Shown: positions 15,833-21,340 of the stretch, in pieces
How the letters are laid out: each line of letters starts with the position of its first letter
Position numbering within the stretch: the stretch's first letter is position 1
Virus record (IMG/VR): IMGVR_UViG_3300043015_003012
Coordinates: 1 to 22,466 of that record
Length of the DNA stretch: 22,466 nt
Strand: one strand, 5' to 3'
DNA from: a virus
Position numbers and translations under genes: made by a program
The notes under the pieces: model-generated
Seen by the model: the letters and a program-made list of their open reading frames with translations, nothing else
What the model was told of the DNA's origin: nothing
The model's database searches: none

Positions 15833-15973
15833 CCATGTCTGACCAACCCCGACAACTGGGAGTATTGCTGGCCACCTGACTGGCTGGTGCCCTATGTGCA
15901 GGATGCCTTCGAGTTCCTTACAGTCGAGCCATACGCCAACGAAAAGGCAATCCTCAATGCGAAAGATCATTGA
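15821..15973 (+). CDS. Small hypothetical protein (50 aa) starting in the terminator
   Basis: A frame with protein-like composition (VFPCLTNPDNWEYCWPPDWL, then VPYVQDAFEFLTVEPYANEK) ends at TGA 15971-15973. The only usual start is GTG at 15821, which lies in the 3' arm of the preceding terminator hairpin. The frame stays open further upstream (reading NYLSAFWRVVV through the hairpin) but offers no normal start there. The protein is rich in Trp, Pro and Tyr and has two cysteines. It overlaps the next gene by 17 nt. The reality of the protein is likely from composition; the start is uncertain. Confidence 0.5.
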   Translation: MVVFPCLTNPDNWEYCWPPDWLVPYVQDAFEFLTVEPYANEKAILNAKDH

Positions 15974-16181
15974 CTTGATGGCCATCACCGGCTTTCTGCT
16001 GAGTGGTTCGATGACCGCAGCGCTGGTGATTTCTTACTTCCAGTTCGACAGCTACATGAACAAGAGCATGGAACGCATTGGCGGCAAGGTGACCGAGCAC
16101 ATTGAGGCCGAGCTTGAGGGCAAGATCAAGGACGCCATGCCGAAGATGCCCGAGGTCACTGGACCTGCACTGCCCTTCTGA
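15957..16181 (+). CDS. Small single-span membrane protein
   Basis: This 74-residue protein starts at ATG 15957 (MRKIIDLMAITGFLLSGSMT). Residues about 6-27 form one membrane segment; residues 30-62 form a charged amphipathic helix (KSMERIGGKVTEHIEAELEG), and a Pro-rich end (PKMPEVTGPALPF) follows. An upstream in-frame ATG at 15894 would add residues that belong to the overlapping small gene in another frame, so it was not chosen. The stop overlaps the next ATG (TGATG). The layout resembles a gene I recall before the proline-rich protein in T4-like cyanophages. A role in the envelope or virion is possible, but unproven. Confidence 0.7.
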   Translation: MRKIIDLMAITGFLLSGSMTAALVISYFQFDSYMNKSMERIGGKVTEHIEAELEGKIKDAMPKMPEVTGPALPF

Positions 16182-16846
16182 TGCCCGAGATCCCCGAGAT
16201 CCGCATCCCCCAAATCCGCGAGATACCCATAAATACACTGCCCACGGCTCCACCGATCACGCTGGAGCTGGGGCAACCGATTATCGAGATGCCTGGCTGC
16301 GTGCCAGTGCACCCGGACGCCAAGCTGAACCCCAGCCTTCTGCAGGATGACCCGGGAAGGACTGGAGCATTTTGTCCCCACGGTCAAGTGCCATCGCTCA
16401 ATCCGATGGACTTTTCGCCGCATGAATATGTACGTACATCACCCGTACAACCGAGGGCCACAGATTCCGAGGACGAGGAACAGCCGTCCCCTAACGTCCC
16501 TGCAGTCCCGCGACTACCTGAATCAGATGCGCCGATACCTAAGGGAACGGAGGTTCCAGCGTTACCAAAACCGCTACTCGAAAAAGTGGTGGATGGGCTT
16601 CCGCCCGTTGAGATGGTGGTCACGACGACCACGATCGCCCTGGTGGCTTCCACTGCTGCTCTGGTGGCAAAACCAGCAGGAGAACTAATCCTCAAGCTGA
16701 TCAAGCCAACCATTAAGAAGGTGGTGAAAAAGGCTGCACAGGTAAGGGGCGTGCCTTTGAAGGTTGACTCTGTGCGGGAGCGGCGGCTGGCTCAGCGAGA
16801 CCGGAATCGGGCGATACGCGCTTTGCGTCGGGCATTGAAACCGTAA
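16181..16846 (+). CDS. Proline-rich protein with membrane segment and basic tail
   Basis: This 221-residue protein has a repetitive Pro/Ile N terminus (MPEIPEIRIPQIREIPINTL), a middle with Cys40 and Cys65 and a conserved-looking PGCVPVHPDAKLNP, and an acidic Pro-rich linker (about 90-135). A membrane-like segment follows at about 144-162 (VVTTTTIALVASTAALVA), then a very basic helical tail (RRLAQRDRNRAIRALRRALK). From memory, T4-like cyanophages carry proteins of the same architecture, sometimes annotated as virion structural proteins. The basic tail could contact DNA or membrane lipids. The last 134 nt overlap the end of the convergent minus-strand gene. Confidence 0.75.
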   Translation: MPEIPEIRIPQIREIPINTLPTAPPITLELGQPIIEMPGCVPVHPDAKLNPSLLQDDPGRTGAFCPHGQVPSLNPMDFSPHEYVRTSPVQPRATDSEDEEQPSPNVPAVPRLPESDAPIPKGTEVPALPKPLLEKVVDGLPPVEMVVTTTTIALVASTAALVAKPAGELILKLIKPTIKKVVKKAAQVRGVPLKVDSVRERRLAQRDRNRAIRALRRALKP

Positions 16847-17456
16847 TTTTGTGGCGATGGGGCAACACCTGCCCGGGCTTCGGCACCAGCACTACATCCG
16901 AGCAAACGGCGTAGAACTTCGATCTCGGATGAAAACTGATCCCCTTCTGGGCCAGTTCACCACAGTGCCGCAAACGAGATAGCTCAAAATCCAGCCGTTT
17001 GTTTGCCAGCAGCTGGCGCTGAAGCGCAGTGTGGGTATCGGCGGAAGCCTTACATCTTTCCTGCAGACCACCATCCAAAGGAATTGATACGGTGGCGCTG
17101 ATGCCGAAGTTCAAGGCGTGGTTATTTTTCTGACCGCTCGGGACCTCTTGGTAATAGAGGATATTTCCTGGGTTGTCGGGTACGCCGTTTTCATCATCGT
17201 CGGTGGGATCGTAATACGGAGTACGGACTGTCGAGCTGTACGGCAGAGCGTACGAATTGCTCTTGGTTACGAACGGCGAGATGTTGAGCGTGGGACCTTG
17301 GCACGAAATGCCAGGCCCATACGCATTGGTCGGATAAGGACCCGTGAGCATCTGAATAGCCTGGTTCGTAACGGAACCCGTGCTGTTTGCAACTGGATTT
17401 GCCGTTGCATTCGCCTGTGCAAGAACCGGCTGGGGCAGAAGCGTTAAGGCCCAAAT
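16713..17456 (-). CDS. Exported cysteine-containing protein, start codon unusual
   Basis: The frame runs to TAA at 16713-16715. The recognisable protein begins with a hydrophobic leader (WALTLLPQPVLA, cleaved before QANATANP). It then has VTNQAIQMLTG, YGPGISCQGPTLNISPFVT, PYYDPTDDDENGVPDNPGNI (calcium-loop-like acidic turn), LNFGISATVSIPLDGGLQERC, LRHCGELAQKGISFHPRS and YAVCSDVV. Four cysteines in the mature part suggest two disulfides. No ATG, GTG or TTG precedes the leader closely; ATT at 17456 fits and would give 247 aa. An ATG at 17582 exists, but its first 42 residues are the upstream gene read in another frame. From memory, similar proteins occur in T4-like cyanophages. The last 40 residues are antisense to the proline-rich gene. 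Confidence 0.65.
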   Translation of the reverse strand: MWALTLLPQPVLAQANATANPVANSTGSVTNQAIQMLTGPYPTNAYGPGISCQGPTLNISPFVTKSNSYALPYSSTVRTPYYDPTDDDENGVPDNPGNILYYQEVPSGQKNNHALNFGISATVSIPLDGGLQERCKASADTHTALQRQLLANKRLDFELSRLRHCGELAQKGISFHPRSKFYAVCSDVVLVPKPGQVLPHRHKITVSMPDAKRVSPDSGLAEPAAAPAQSQPSKARPLPVQPFSPPS

Positions 17457-17869
17457 ACCGAGACCGTATCGGTAACACTTTCGACGATGGTTGTCCGAGT
17501 GATTTCGGTCACGGCTTCTAGTCCCGGCCCGGTGTAGCTCTCGACGAACTGGAACGAACCACCGGGATTGACGATTGACCATGTGGGTTTGTTTTGTAGT
17601 TCAAGGCCCGTCCAACTCGACGAAACCCCATCAACGGTTTGGGTTTGAGTAGCCCCAGCGCCCGGCACCAGGCTGGAGCCCGAGTGCTGAACGTTGGTGC
17701 CTGAAGCGCTGTAGGTGTAGCCGGTGCCGAAGTTGACACTGCGGATCTGCTCGTTGATCTGCGTGGTGCTTTCAGTCCGACTGGTCATTGTGCCAGTGCG
17801 GAAATTAGGCACAACTGGTACAGCAACCGCTGGACCCGCCAATAGCAGCAGAACAGCTACCCACCGCAT
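17444..17869 (-). CDS. Exported protein (141 aa), unknown function
   Basis: The protein starts with a clear signal peptide (MRWVAVLLLLAGPAVA, then VPVVPNFRTG). The mature part is rich in Ser, Thr and Gly and looks beta-structured: MTSRTESTTQINEQIRSVNF, YTYSASGTNVQHSG, DGVSSSWTGLELQNKPTWSI and FQFVESYTGPGLEAVTEI. There is no cysteine. I recall proteins with this SWTGLxLQNKPTW pattern in cyanomyoviruses, always beside the two neighbours seen here; the function is unknown. The start overlaps the preceding gene's stop by 1 nt, and the end overlaps the start region of the next gene, so the three exported proteins are probably made from one transcript. Confidence 0.78.
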   Translation of the reverse strand: MRWVAVLLLLAGPAVAVPVVPNFRTGTMTSRTESTTQINEQIRSVNFGTGYTYSASGTNVQHSGSSLVPGAGATQTQTVDGVSSSWTGLELQNKPTWSIVNPGGSFQFVESYTGPGLEAVTEITRTTIVESVTDTVSVFGP

Positions 17870-18357
17870 CAGTCGATCTTGATCTCGGTGACCATCTGAC
17901 CAACTGCACTGGTTCCAGCACCACCAGCGGTCAGGCTGATGACGTGATCACTGGCGATGGAACCATCAAGCAGACCCGCGACACCCCCTGCTGTTGTCGT
18001 CGTATTGCCCAGCATCGGAAGCGATCCAACAACTCCTGAAGTGACGGTGGTAGCGGAGGGGGTGGCATCACCTTCGGTGAATGCTTCGGTGAAGGAAAAG
18101 GCATCCCCCGCAGTGGTCACGCTGTAAGCAGCTGGCGTATAACCAACCGCAGACCCAGCAGTCAAAGAGCTAAGTCCCCCGGCTGTATCCAAGGTGATGT
18201 TGTTTCCGGTTACCGAGTAGCTGGAGCCAATGCGAGTAGCAGCACTGGCAGCAGCATCAACAGTGAGAGAAACGCTGGACTGAATCCTGTGTGTGAGGTC
18301 TGCTTTAGCTGGAGCAGCGGCTAGTACAAGCGCTGCCAGAATCAGTACCGATTTCAT
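17869..18357 (-). CDS. Exported beta-rich protein (162 aa), unknown function
   Basis: The signal peptide MKSVLILAALVLAAAPAKA is followed by DLTHRIQSSVSLTVDAAASA. The mature protein is rich in Thr, Ser, Ala and Gly (IGSSYSVTGNNITLDTAGGL, AFSFTEAFTEGD, HVISLTAGGAGTSAVGQMVT). It has no cysteine, and low-complexity strands give the look of a beta-helix or adhesin-like surface protein. It is the first of three consecutive exported proteins and overlaps the preceding membrane protein gene by 4 nt (ATGA). Similar genes occur, from memory, in T4-like cyanophages. A virion or host-surface role is a guess. Confidence 0.75.
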   Translation of the reverse strand: MKSVLILAALVLAAAPAKADLTHRIQSSVSLTVDAAASAATRIGSSYSVTGNNITLDTAGGLSSLTAGSAVGYTPAAYSVTTAGDAFSFTEAFTEGDATPSATTVTSGVVGSLPMLGNTTTTAGGVAGLLDGSIASDHVISLTAGGAGTSAVGQMVTEIKID

Positions 18358-18617
18358 GGCTTGACCTTTTGACTTGGCTCAAGGCTAGGGTCTTCCTTCT
18401 TTTTCTGGCCGTTGTTTGCCTTACCTACGGAAACACCGAAGGAAGCCATCGTGCCAGTGAGAAGGGAGGCTGGAAACGTTGGATCCATTGCTTTTACGTA
18501 GCCCAAATAGTTGAGGGAAAGCATTGCGATGGACCAGCTCAACACCGCTAGTCGAACGAAATCGGCAAGCGGCGTATGGTTTCCATCGTCCGCTGATTTT
18601 TCCTCGTTAGCTGCCAT
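18354..18617 (-). CDS. Two-span small membrane protein, possible holin
   Basis: This 87-residue protein has a charged N terminus (MAANEEKSADDGNHT), one membrane segment at about 20-40 (FVRLAVLSWSIAMLSLNYLG), a short loop with PTFPAS, a second weaker segment at about 48-65 (LLTGTMASFGVSVG) and a highly charged Lys/Glu tail. The size, two segments and charged tail match class II holins. Its position beside the peptidase gene and the divergent membrane protein supports a lysis role, but this is inference. It is the first gene of the minus-strand operon of exported proteins. Confidence 0.7.
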   Translation of the reverse strand: MAANEEKSADDGNHTPLADFVRLAVLSWSIAMLSLNYLGYVKAMDPTFPASLLTGTMASFGVSVGKANNGQKKKEDPSLEPSQKVKP

Positions 18618-18641
18618 GATGCTCGTGTACTGGTGCGGCCA

Positions 18642-18893
18642 ATGATTGAGATTTTGGCAGCCGTAACGGGCGCCTCGATAACGGTAGCGGCAGTCGGATT
18701 TGGCAACTACAGCCGACGCGCATATGAGAGTCGAGATGCAGTGGTGCGTCTAACTTCGGCGGTGGAGAACGTGGCCACCCGACTGAACATGATGCACACG
18801 GATATGAAAAGCCGGGACACGGAAGTATTCAGTCGTCTGCGCGACCTCGAAGCAGCAGTCGCACGACTGGAAGGTACTAAAGAAGCACACTAG
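18642..18893 (+). CDS. Membrane-anchored coiled-coil protein, possible spanin or holin partner
   Basis: This 83-residue protein starts with MIEILAAVTGASITVAAVGF, one membrane segment at residues 3-22. An Arg-rich border (YSRRAYESRDAV) and a long heptad-like helix to the end (LTSAVENVATRLNMMHTDMK, RLRDLEAAVARLEG) follow. The ATG at 18642 is preferred because the protein then begins at its hydrophobic segment; GTG at 18633 is an alternative adding three residues. The layout (N-terminal anchor, coiled coil outside) resembles inner-membrane spanins, and the position before an endolysin candidate agrees, but there is no proof. The gene diverges from the minus-strand operon with only 24 nt between starts. 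Confidence 0.7.
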   Translation: MIEILAAVTGASITVAAVGFGNYSRRAYESRDAVVRLTSAVENVATRLNMMHTDMKSRDTEVFSRLRDLEAAVARLEGTKEAH

Positions 18894-18913
18894 AATCCGA
18901 CTGCCATCAGCTC

Positions 18914-19636
18914 ATGATCTTTGCCCTAACGCTGGCTATGGCTTTCAAACTCCAAGATTTTTTCAATCACTACACGGGCGCTCCGCACCAGCTCGCCGCA
19001 ATCCAACAACTCCAAGAGGATTTACCCCCTGACCTAAAGGATCGAGACTCTGCCTGGTTCGAGATCTGGCGAGCCGGTGGCAAGGTGCTGTGGGTTCCAG
19101 TTCCCTATTTCCACCAGCTGGATCTCAAAAACGGCCACCGCAAGTGCTTTACGGCTGCGATTGCGATGATCGCCGCCGACTTCATGCGCGTTGATAACGC
19201 CAAGGAATACGACGAGATCCGCCGAAAGTACGGCGACACCACCGAAGTTGCCGCCCACCTCAAAGCACTGGACGAGCTGGGGCTACACGCCGAGTTCGTG
19301 CAAAACGCCACCCCGGACTTGATCGAAGCAGAAATTGACGCAGGCCGAGCCGTTGCTGTTGGTTGGCTACACAGAGGAGACGTAGAACGCGGCGAACCAC
19401 CGACCGGCCCCGGGCACTGGAGCGTGATCATCGGCTACACCAAAACGATGTTTGTCGCCAAAGACCCTCGCGGCAAACCGGACTTGGTGCACGGCGGCCA
19501 CGAGAATCACTATGAAGGTGAATACACCTACTACCCTCGAAAGCAGTGGCTCCCCCGATGGGAAGCGGAAGGCCCTGGCACTGGGTGGGCCATTTTGATC
19601 GACGACAACCCCTCCCGAATTTTCTACGAGAAATGA
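18914..19636 (+). CDS. C39-like cysteine peptidase, endolysin candidate
   Basis: This 240-residue protein shows the papain-like C39 pattern: Gln68 in PYFHQLD (oxyanion hole), Cys78 in HRKCFTAAIAMIAADF (nucleophile), His168 in GPGHWSVIIGY and Asp184 in FVAKDPRGKP. All are present, so it should be active. The first 45 residues (FKLQDFFNHYTGAPHQLAAI) form a helical lead-in that I recall from cyanophage C39 proteins. These are thought to cut host peptidoglycan or to be virion-associated; position beside two small membrane proteins favours lysis. Either ATG 18914 or ATG 18938 (MAFKLQDFF) could be the start; neither has a clear ribosome site. The stop overlaps the next ATG by 4 nt (ATGA). Confidence 0.85.
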   Translation: MIFALTLAMAFKLQDFFNHYTGAPHQLAAIQQLQEDLPPDLKDRDSAWFEIWRAGGKVLWVPVPYFHQLDLKNGHRKCFTAAIAMIAADFMRVDNAKEYDEIRRKYGDTTEVAAHLKALDELGLHAEFVQNATPDLIEAEIDAGRAVAVGWLHRGDVERGEPPTGPGHWSVIIGYTKTMFVAKDPRGKPDLVHGGHENHYEGEYTYYPRKQWLPRWEAEGPGTGWAILIDDNPSRIFYEK

Positions 19637-19800
19637 CTGTTGTTCACAGCGACGACATGGGCGACGGCTTTCTGCTGGAGCAAATCGAGAACGACAAGGG
19701 AGAGATTTACTACCGCGCCTGCAAGGACAGCATCTGCCGCTACGCGGAAGACGAGTACATCGCCCGCATGTACCTTGAGGGAATGGGCTGGAAACCTTAG
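19633..19800 (+). CDS. Small acidic hypothetical protein (55 aa)
   Basis: The frame starts in the stop of the peptidase gene (ATGA) and ends with TAG at 19798-19800. It encodes MTVVHSDDMGDGFLLEQIEN, then DKGEIYYRACKDSICRYAED, and ends in EGMGWKP. It is acidic, with two cysteines seven positions apart. Coupling to the peptidase gene suggests a shared role, for example a small regulator or accessory subunit, but no family is recognised. Its stop shares four bases (TTAG) with the convergent HNH gene's stop. Confidence 0.7.
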   Translation: MTVVHSDDMGDGFLLEQIENDKGEIYYRACKDSICRYAEDEYIARMYLEGMGWKP

Positions 19801-20117
19801 ACCGCTAAGTCTTCGGTAATCCAGTAGGCGATTGCGATTTCGCGGTCGCGGCTCCAGAACTTCTGGTTGCGGTACCAGTCAATCCAGTCATGGGCTGACT
19901 TGGAGATGTTGCAGGCAAAGCAACAGGCAACAAGGTTTGCCTGGCACGTATGACCACCGCGCATCTTGGGGTGCACGTGGTCGAGAGTTGCGGATCGTCC
20001 CAGATCATTCCCGCAGTAGGCGCAGCAGTGGTCCCAGCTGCTGAGGATGTCTTGGCGAAATTTTTTCTTGGCTTGTTTTTTGCTTAAGTATTCACCACCG
20101 CAGATGTGATGATCCAT
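19797..20117 (-). CDS. HNH endonuclease
   Basis: This 106-residue protein has the full small HNH layout. A zinc-binding CAYCG (Cys32, Cys35) is followed by the catalytic LDHVHPKMRGG (His47), then Asn61 in NLVACCFACNISK with the second zinc pair Cys66 and Cys69. The third position is Asn70, making an H-N-N type active site. Such free-standing HNH proteins in phages are homing endonucleases or, near terminase genes, packaging helpers. Here it sits alone between the lysis region and the replication region, which favours a homing nuclease. It converges with the small gene at 19633 and has its own upstream region shared with the gene at 20215. Confidence 0.88.
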   Translation of the reverse strand: MDHHICGGEYLSKKQAKKKFRQDILSSWDHCCAYCGNDLGRSATLDHVHPKMRGGHTCQANLVACCFACNISKSAHDWIDWYRNQKFWSRDREIAIAYWITEDLAV

Positions 20118-20128
20118 ACCCAGCTGTC

Positions 20129-20145
20129 GCTACCTGGACGGTAGC
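20129..20145. promoter_or_regulatory. Inverted repeat in a divergent intergenic region
   Basis: GCTACC (20129-20134) and GGTAGC (20140-20145) are perfect inverted arms around TGGAC. They lie in the 97-nt gap between the HNH gene start (20117, minus) and the gene starting at 20215 (plus). The gap should hold both promoters, but no clear -35/-10 pair could be picked. The repeat could be an operator or an mRNA leader hairpin of the HNH gene. Confidence 0.35.
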
Positions 20146-20214
20146 CGTAGAAACTATTACGCACTGGAAAACTCTCTGTAGAAGCTTTAGTCTTTAACAA
20201 GATTGCACTTATGC

Positions 20215-20364
20215 ATGGACCCCACCACTGCTGCAGCTGTCGCCATCGCAATCGCGGCTGGATCTGAGATTATTGGGATGCTCCCAATCAAGGACAACAG
20301 TTGGGTACAGCTGGTTCTCCGAGTTCTCCAGGTGGTCTTCCCCTCGAAGAAGAAGGAGCAGTAG
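20215..20364 (+). CDS. Very small membrane-associated protein (49 aa)
   Basis: The frame starts at ATG 20215 and ends with TAG 20362-20364. It encodes MDPTTAAAVAIAIAAGSEII, GMLPIKDNSW, VQLVLRVLQVVFPSKKKEQ. Two hydrophobic stretches (about 4-22 and 31-42) and a basic end suggest membrane association. From memory, proteins with SEIIGM followed by K-NS-VQLV are very widespread in marine cyanophages and have no known function. The conserved pattern makes this a real gene despite its size. The out-of-frame ATG at 20211 yields only an 18-residue peptide and was not used. AAGGAG at its end serves the next gene. Confidence 0.75.
   Translation: MDPTTAAAVAIAIAAGSEIIGMLPIKDNSWVQLVLRVLQVVFPSKKKEQ
20354..20359 (+). 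promoter_or_regulatory. Ribosome binding site that fixes a GTG start
   Basis: AAGGAG lies 7 nt before GTG 20367, inside the end of the preceding small gene. It favours this GTG over the in-frame ATG at 20301, whose extra 22 residues are the preceding gene read in another frame. Confidence 0.65.
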
Positions 20365-20366
20365 AT

Positions 20367-20588
20367 GTGAGGCCGCTCGAACAGTCGCTCCAATCTCAAT
20401 TCCGCCAAGCCGCCAACGACAAGTGGCTTCGTGCGAAATACGAGGAGGGCGACTACACCGGCCTGCTTGAAGCAGCACTGGCGCTGAATGCGCTGTGCGA
20501 GATTGAAAAAACAAAATCGACCTGGGCTATCGGCGAAGCCGCCGACAACCTGGCCGATCAATTTGGTCTAGACCGCGACTCAGCGTAG
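20367..20588 (+). CDS. Small helical hypothetical protein (73 aa)
   Basis: The protein starts with GTG 20367 (VRPLEQSLQSQFRQAANDKW) and is predominantly helical (LRAKYEEGDYTGLLEAALAL, NALCEIEKTKSTWAIGEAAD), ending in FGLDRDSA. It is acidic with one cysteine. It follows the small membrane protein with 2 nt between genes, so the two form a short plus-strand operon in a region otherwise read from the minus strand. No family is named with confidence. The last 9 nt overlap the end of the convergent gene 20580-20747. Confidence 0.7.
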   Translation: MRPLEQSLQSQFRQAANDKWLRAKYEEGDYTGLLEAALALNALCEIEKTKSTWAIGEAADNLADQFGLDRDSA

Positions 20589-20747
20589 TTTCTGCAGGGT
20601 GTACTGCTGGTATAGACCGGTATAGGTCCCATGCAGGGGATGGCTCACCTGATCGCGGCCATCCTTGAAGAACAGCTGGTCGAGGTAGTCAGCCCGCGCT
20701 TTTTCTGCTGCGGCCTTGGTGAAGTTGAGCTTGGGAGGAGGCGTCAT
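20580..20747 (-). CDS. Small hypothetical protein (55 aa)
   Basis: The minus-strand frame starts at ATG (20745-20747) and ends with TGA (20580-20582). It encodes MTPPPKLNFTKAAAEKARAD, YLDQLFFKDGRDQVSHPLHG and TYTGLYQQYTLQKLR. The composition is protein-like with a helix, a YLDQLFF core and a Tyr/Gln-rich end. It overlaps the upstream minus-strand gene by 4 nt (ATGA), fitting the chain of coupled small genes here. No function can be assigned. Confidence 0.65.
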   Translation of the reverse strand: MTPPPKLNFTKAAAEKARADYLDQLFFKDGRDQVSHPLHGTYTGLYQQYTLQKLR

Positions 20748-21058
20748 TTGTTGTCGGCAGTTTTCTTCCGGTTGGCAGCCGCCACGCTGGGGCTAGTCCG
20801 GGAACGAGCCAGCTTAGGTTTCTTCGCCGTCTGCGGGGGAACGTCTACCCGGCAACCGGGGTAACGATTTTCGGCAAACAGGATTGCCTGCTGAAGCGAC
20901 TCTGCCCGAATCAAATCCCGCATGGCGCCTTGACCGGCAAGCCAGATCTGCAGCTCGAACAGCTGTGCCCGCTCTGCACTGGTGCGCGAGCGACCCTCAC
21001 CGAGACGCTGAGACTTTTCAAATTCTTCCTGCCACTGCAGGACACCGTTTTTCATCAT
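20744..21058 (-). CDS. Hypothetical protein (104 aa)
   Basis: The first part is helical and charged (VLQWQEEFEKSQRLGEGRSR). The middle is LFELQIWLAGQGAMRDLIRA, and LFAENRYPGCRVDVPP closes a possible small domain. The last 25 residues are basic and unstructured (KKPKLARSRTSPSVAAANRK). Two ATGs in a row open the gene; either may be used. It overlaps the genes on both sides by 4 nt. Basic tail and location suggest a nucleic-acid-linked role, but this is only an impression; no family was recognised. Confidence 0.7.
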   Translation of the reverse strand: MMKNGVLQWQEEFEKSQRLGEGRSRTSAERAQLFELQIWLAGQGAMRDLIRAESLQQAILFAENRYPGCRVDVPPQTAKKPKLARSRTSPSVAAANRKKTADNK

Positions 21059-21258
21059 CGGTAAGACGGTTCAGTAACGCTACAAATTGAGATCGGGTTG
21101 GTGGTGCACTGCTGGATGGTGTGAACAGCCTGCACTGCCCGCTCGTACGTAGGCCAGCTGGAGGCATCCTCCTCAATCGAGGTGAGCTGGAGCCCTTGAT
21201 CTGGTCCGAAGATTGCCATGACCCAACGGTCGCTGACTTTGACTGCGTAGCGGGTCAC
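21055..21258 (-). CDS. Small hypothetical protein (67 aa)
   Basis: This protein looks like a single small alpha/beta domain (MTRYAVKVSDRWVMAIFGPD, LTSIEEDASSWPTYERAVQA, VHTIQQCTTNPISICSV). The TYERAVQAVHTI helix following a beta pair recalls other small cyanophage proteins with a strand-helix layout, but no family is named. It is the first gene of a three-gene minus-strand operon (21258 down to 20580) coupled by ATGA overlaps, and it is preceded by the long inverted repeat at 21273-21308. Confidence 0.7.
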   Translation of the reverse strand: MTRYAVKVSDRWVMAIFGPDQGLQLTSIEEDASSWPTYERAVQAVHTIQQCTTNPISICSVTEPSYR

Positions 21259-21272
21259 GGTGGACTACTGTA

Positions 21273-21308
21273 GGAGCCTAGAGATTTTACTTTGAATTTC
21301 TAGGTTCC
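21273..21308. promoter_or_regulatory. Long inverted repeat upstream of the 21258 operon
   Basis: Arms GGAGCCTAGAGATT (21273-21286) and AATTTCTAGGTTCC (21295-21308) match at 12 of 14 positions around TTACTTTG; both mismatches are G-T. The site begins 15 nt upstream of the operon start at 21258 and lies after the end of the gene at 21341. No T run follows on either strand, so an operator is more likely than a terminator. Confidence 0.5.
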
Positions 21309-21340
21309 AGTCGGCTTATTACTGAGTCTCGTGATTCTCT

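Noticed and set aside
16229-16235. ATAAATA resembling a T4-like late promoter
   Set aside because: It lacks the first T of TATAAATA, lies inside the proline-rich coding region, and this phage shows no other sign of T4-type late transcription.
17457-17582. 42-residue N-terminal extension of the minus-strand exported protein from ATG 17582
   Set aside because: The bases encode the C terminus of the upstream exported protein in another frame, and the extension would bury the signal peptide.
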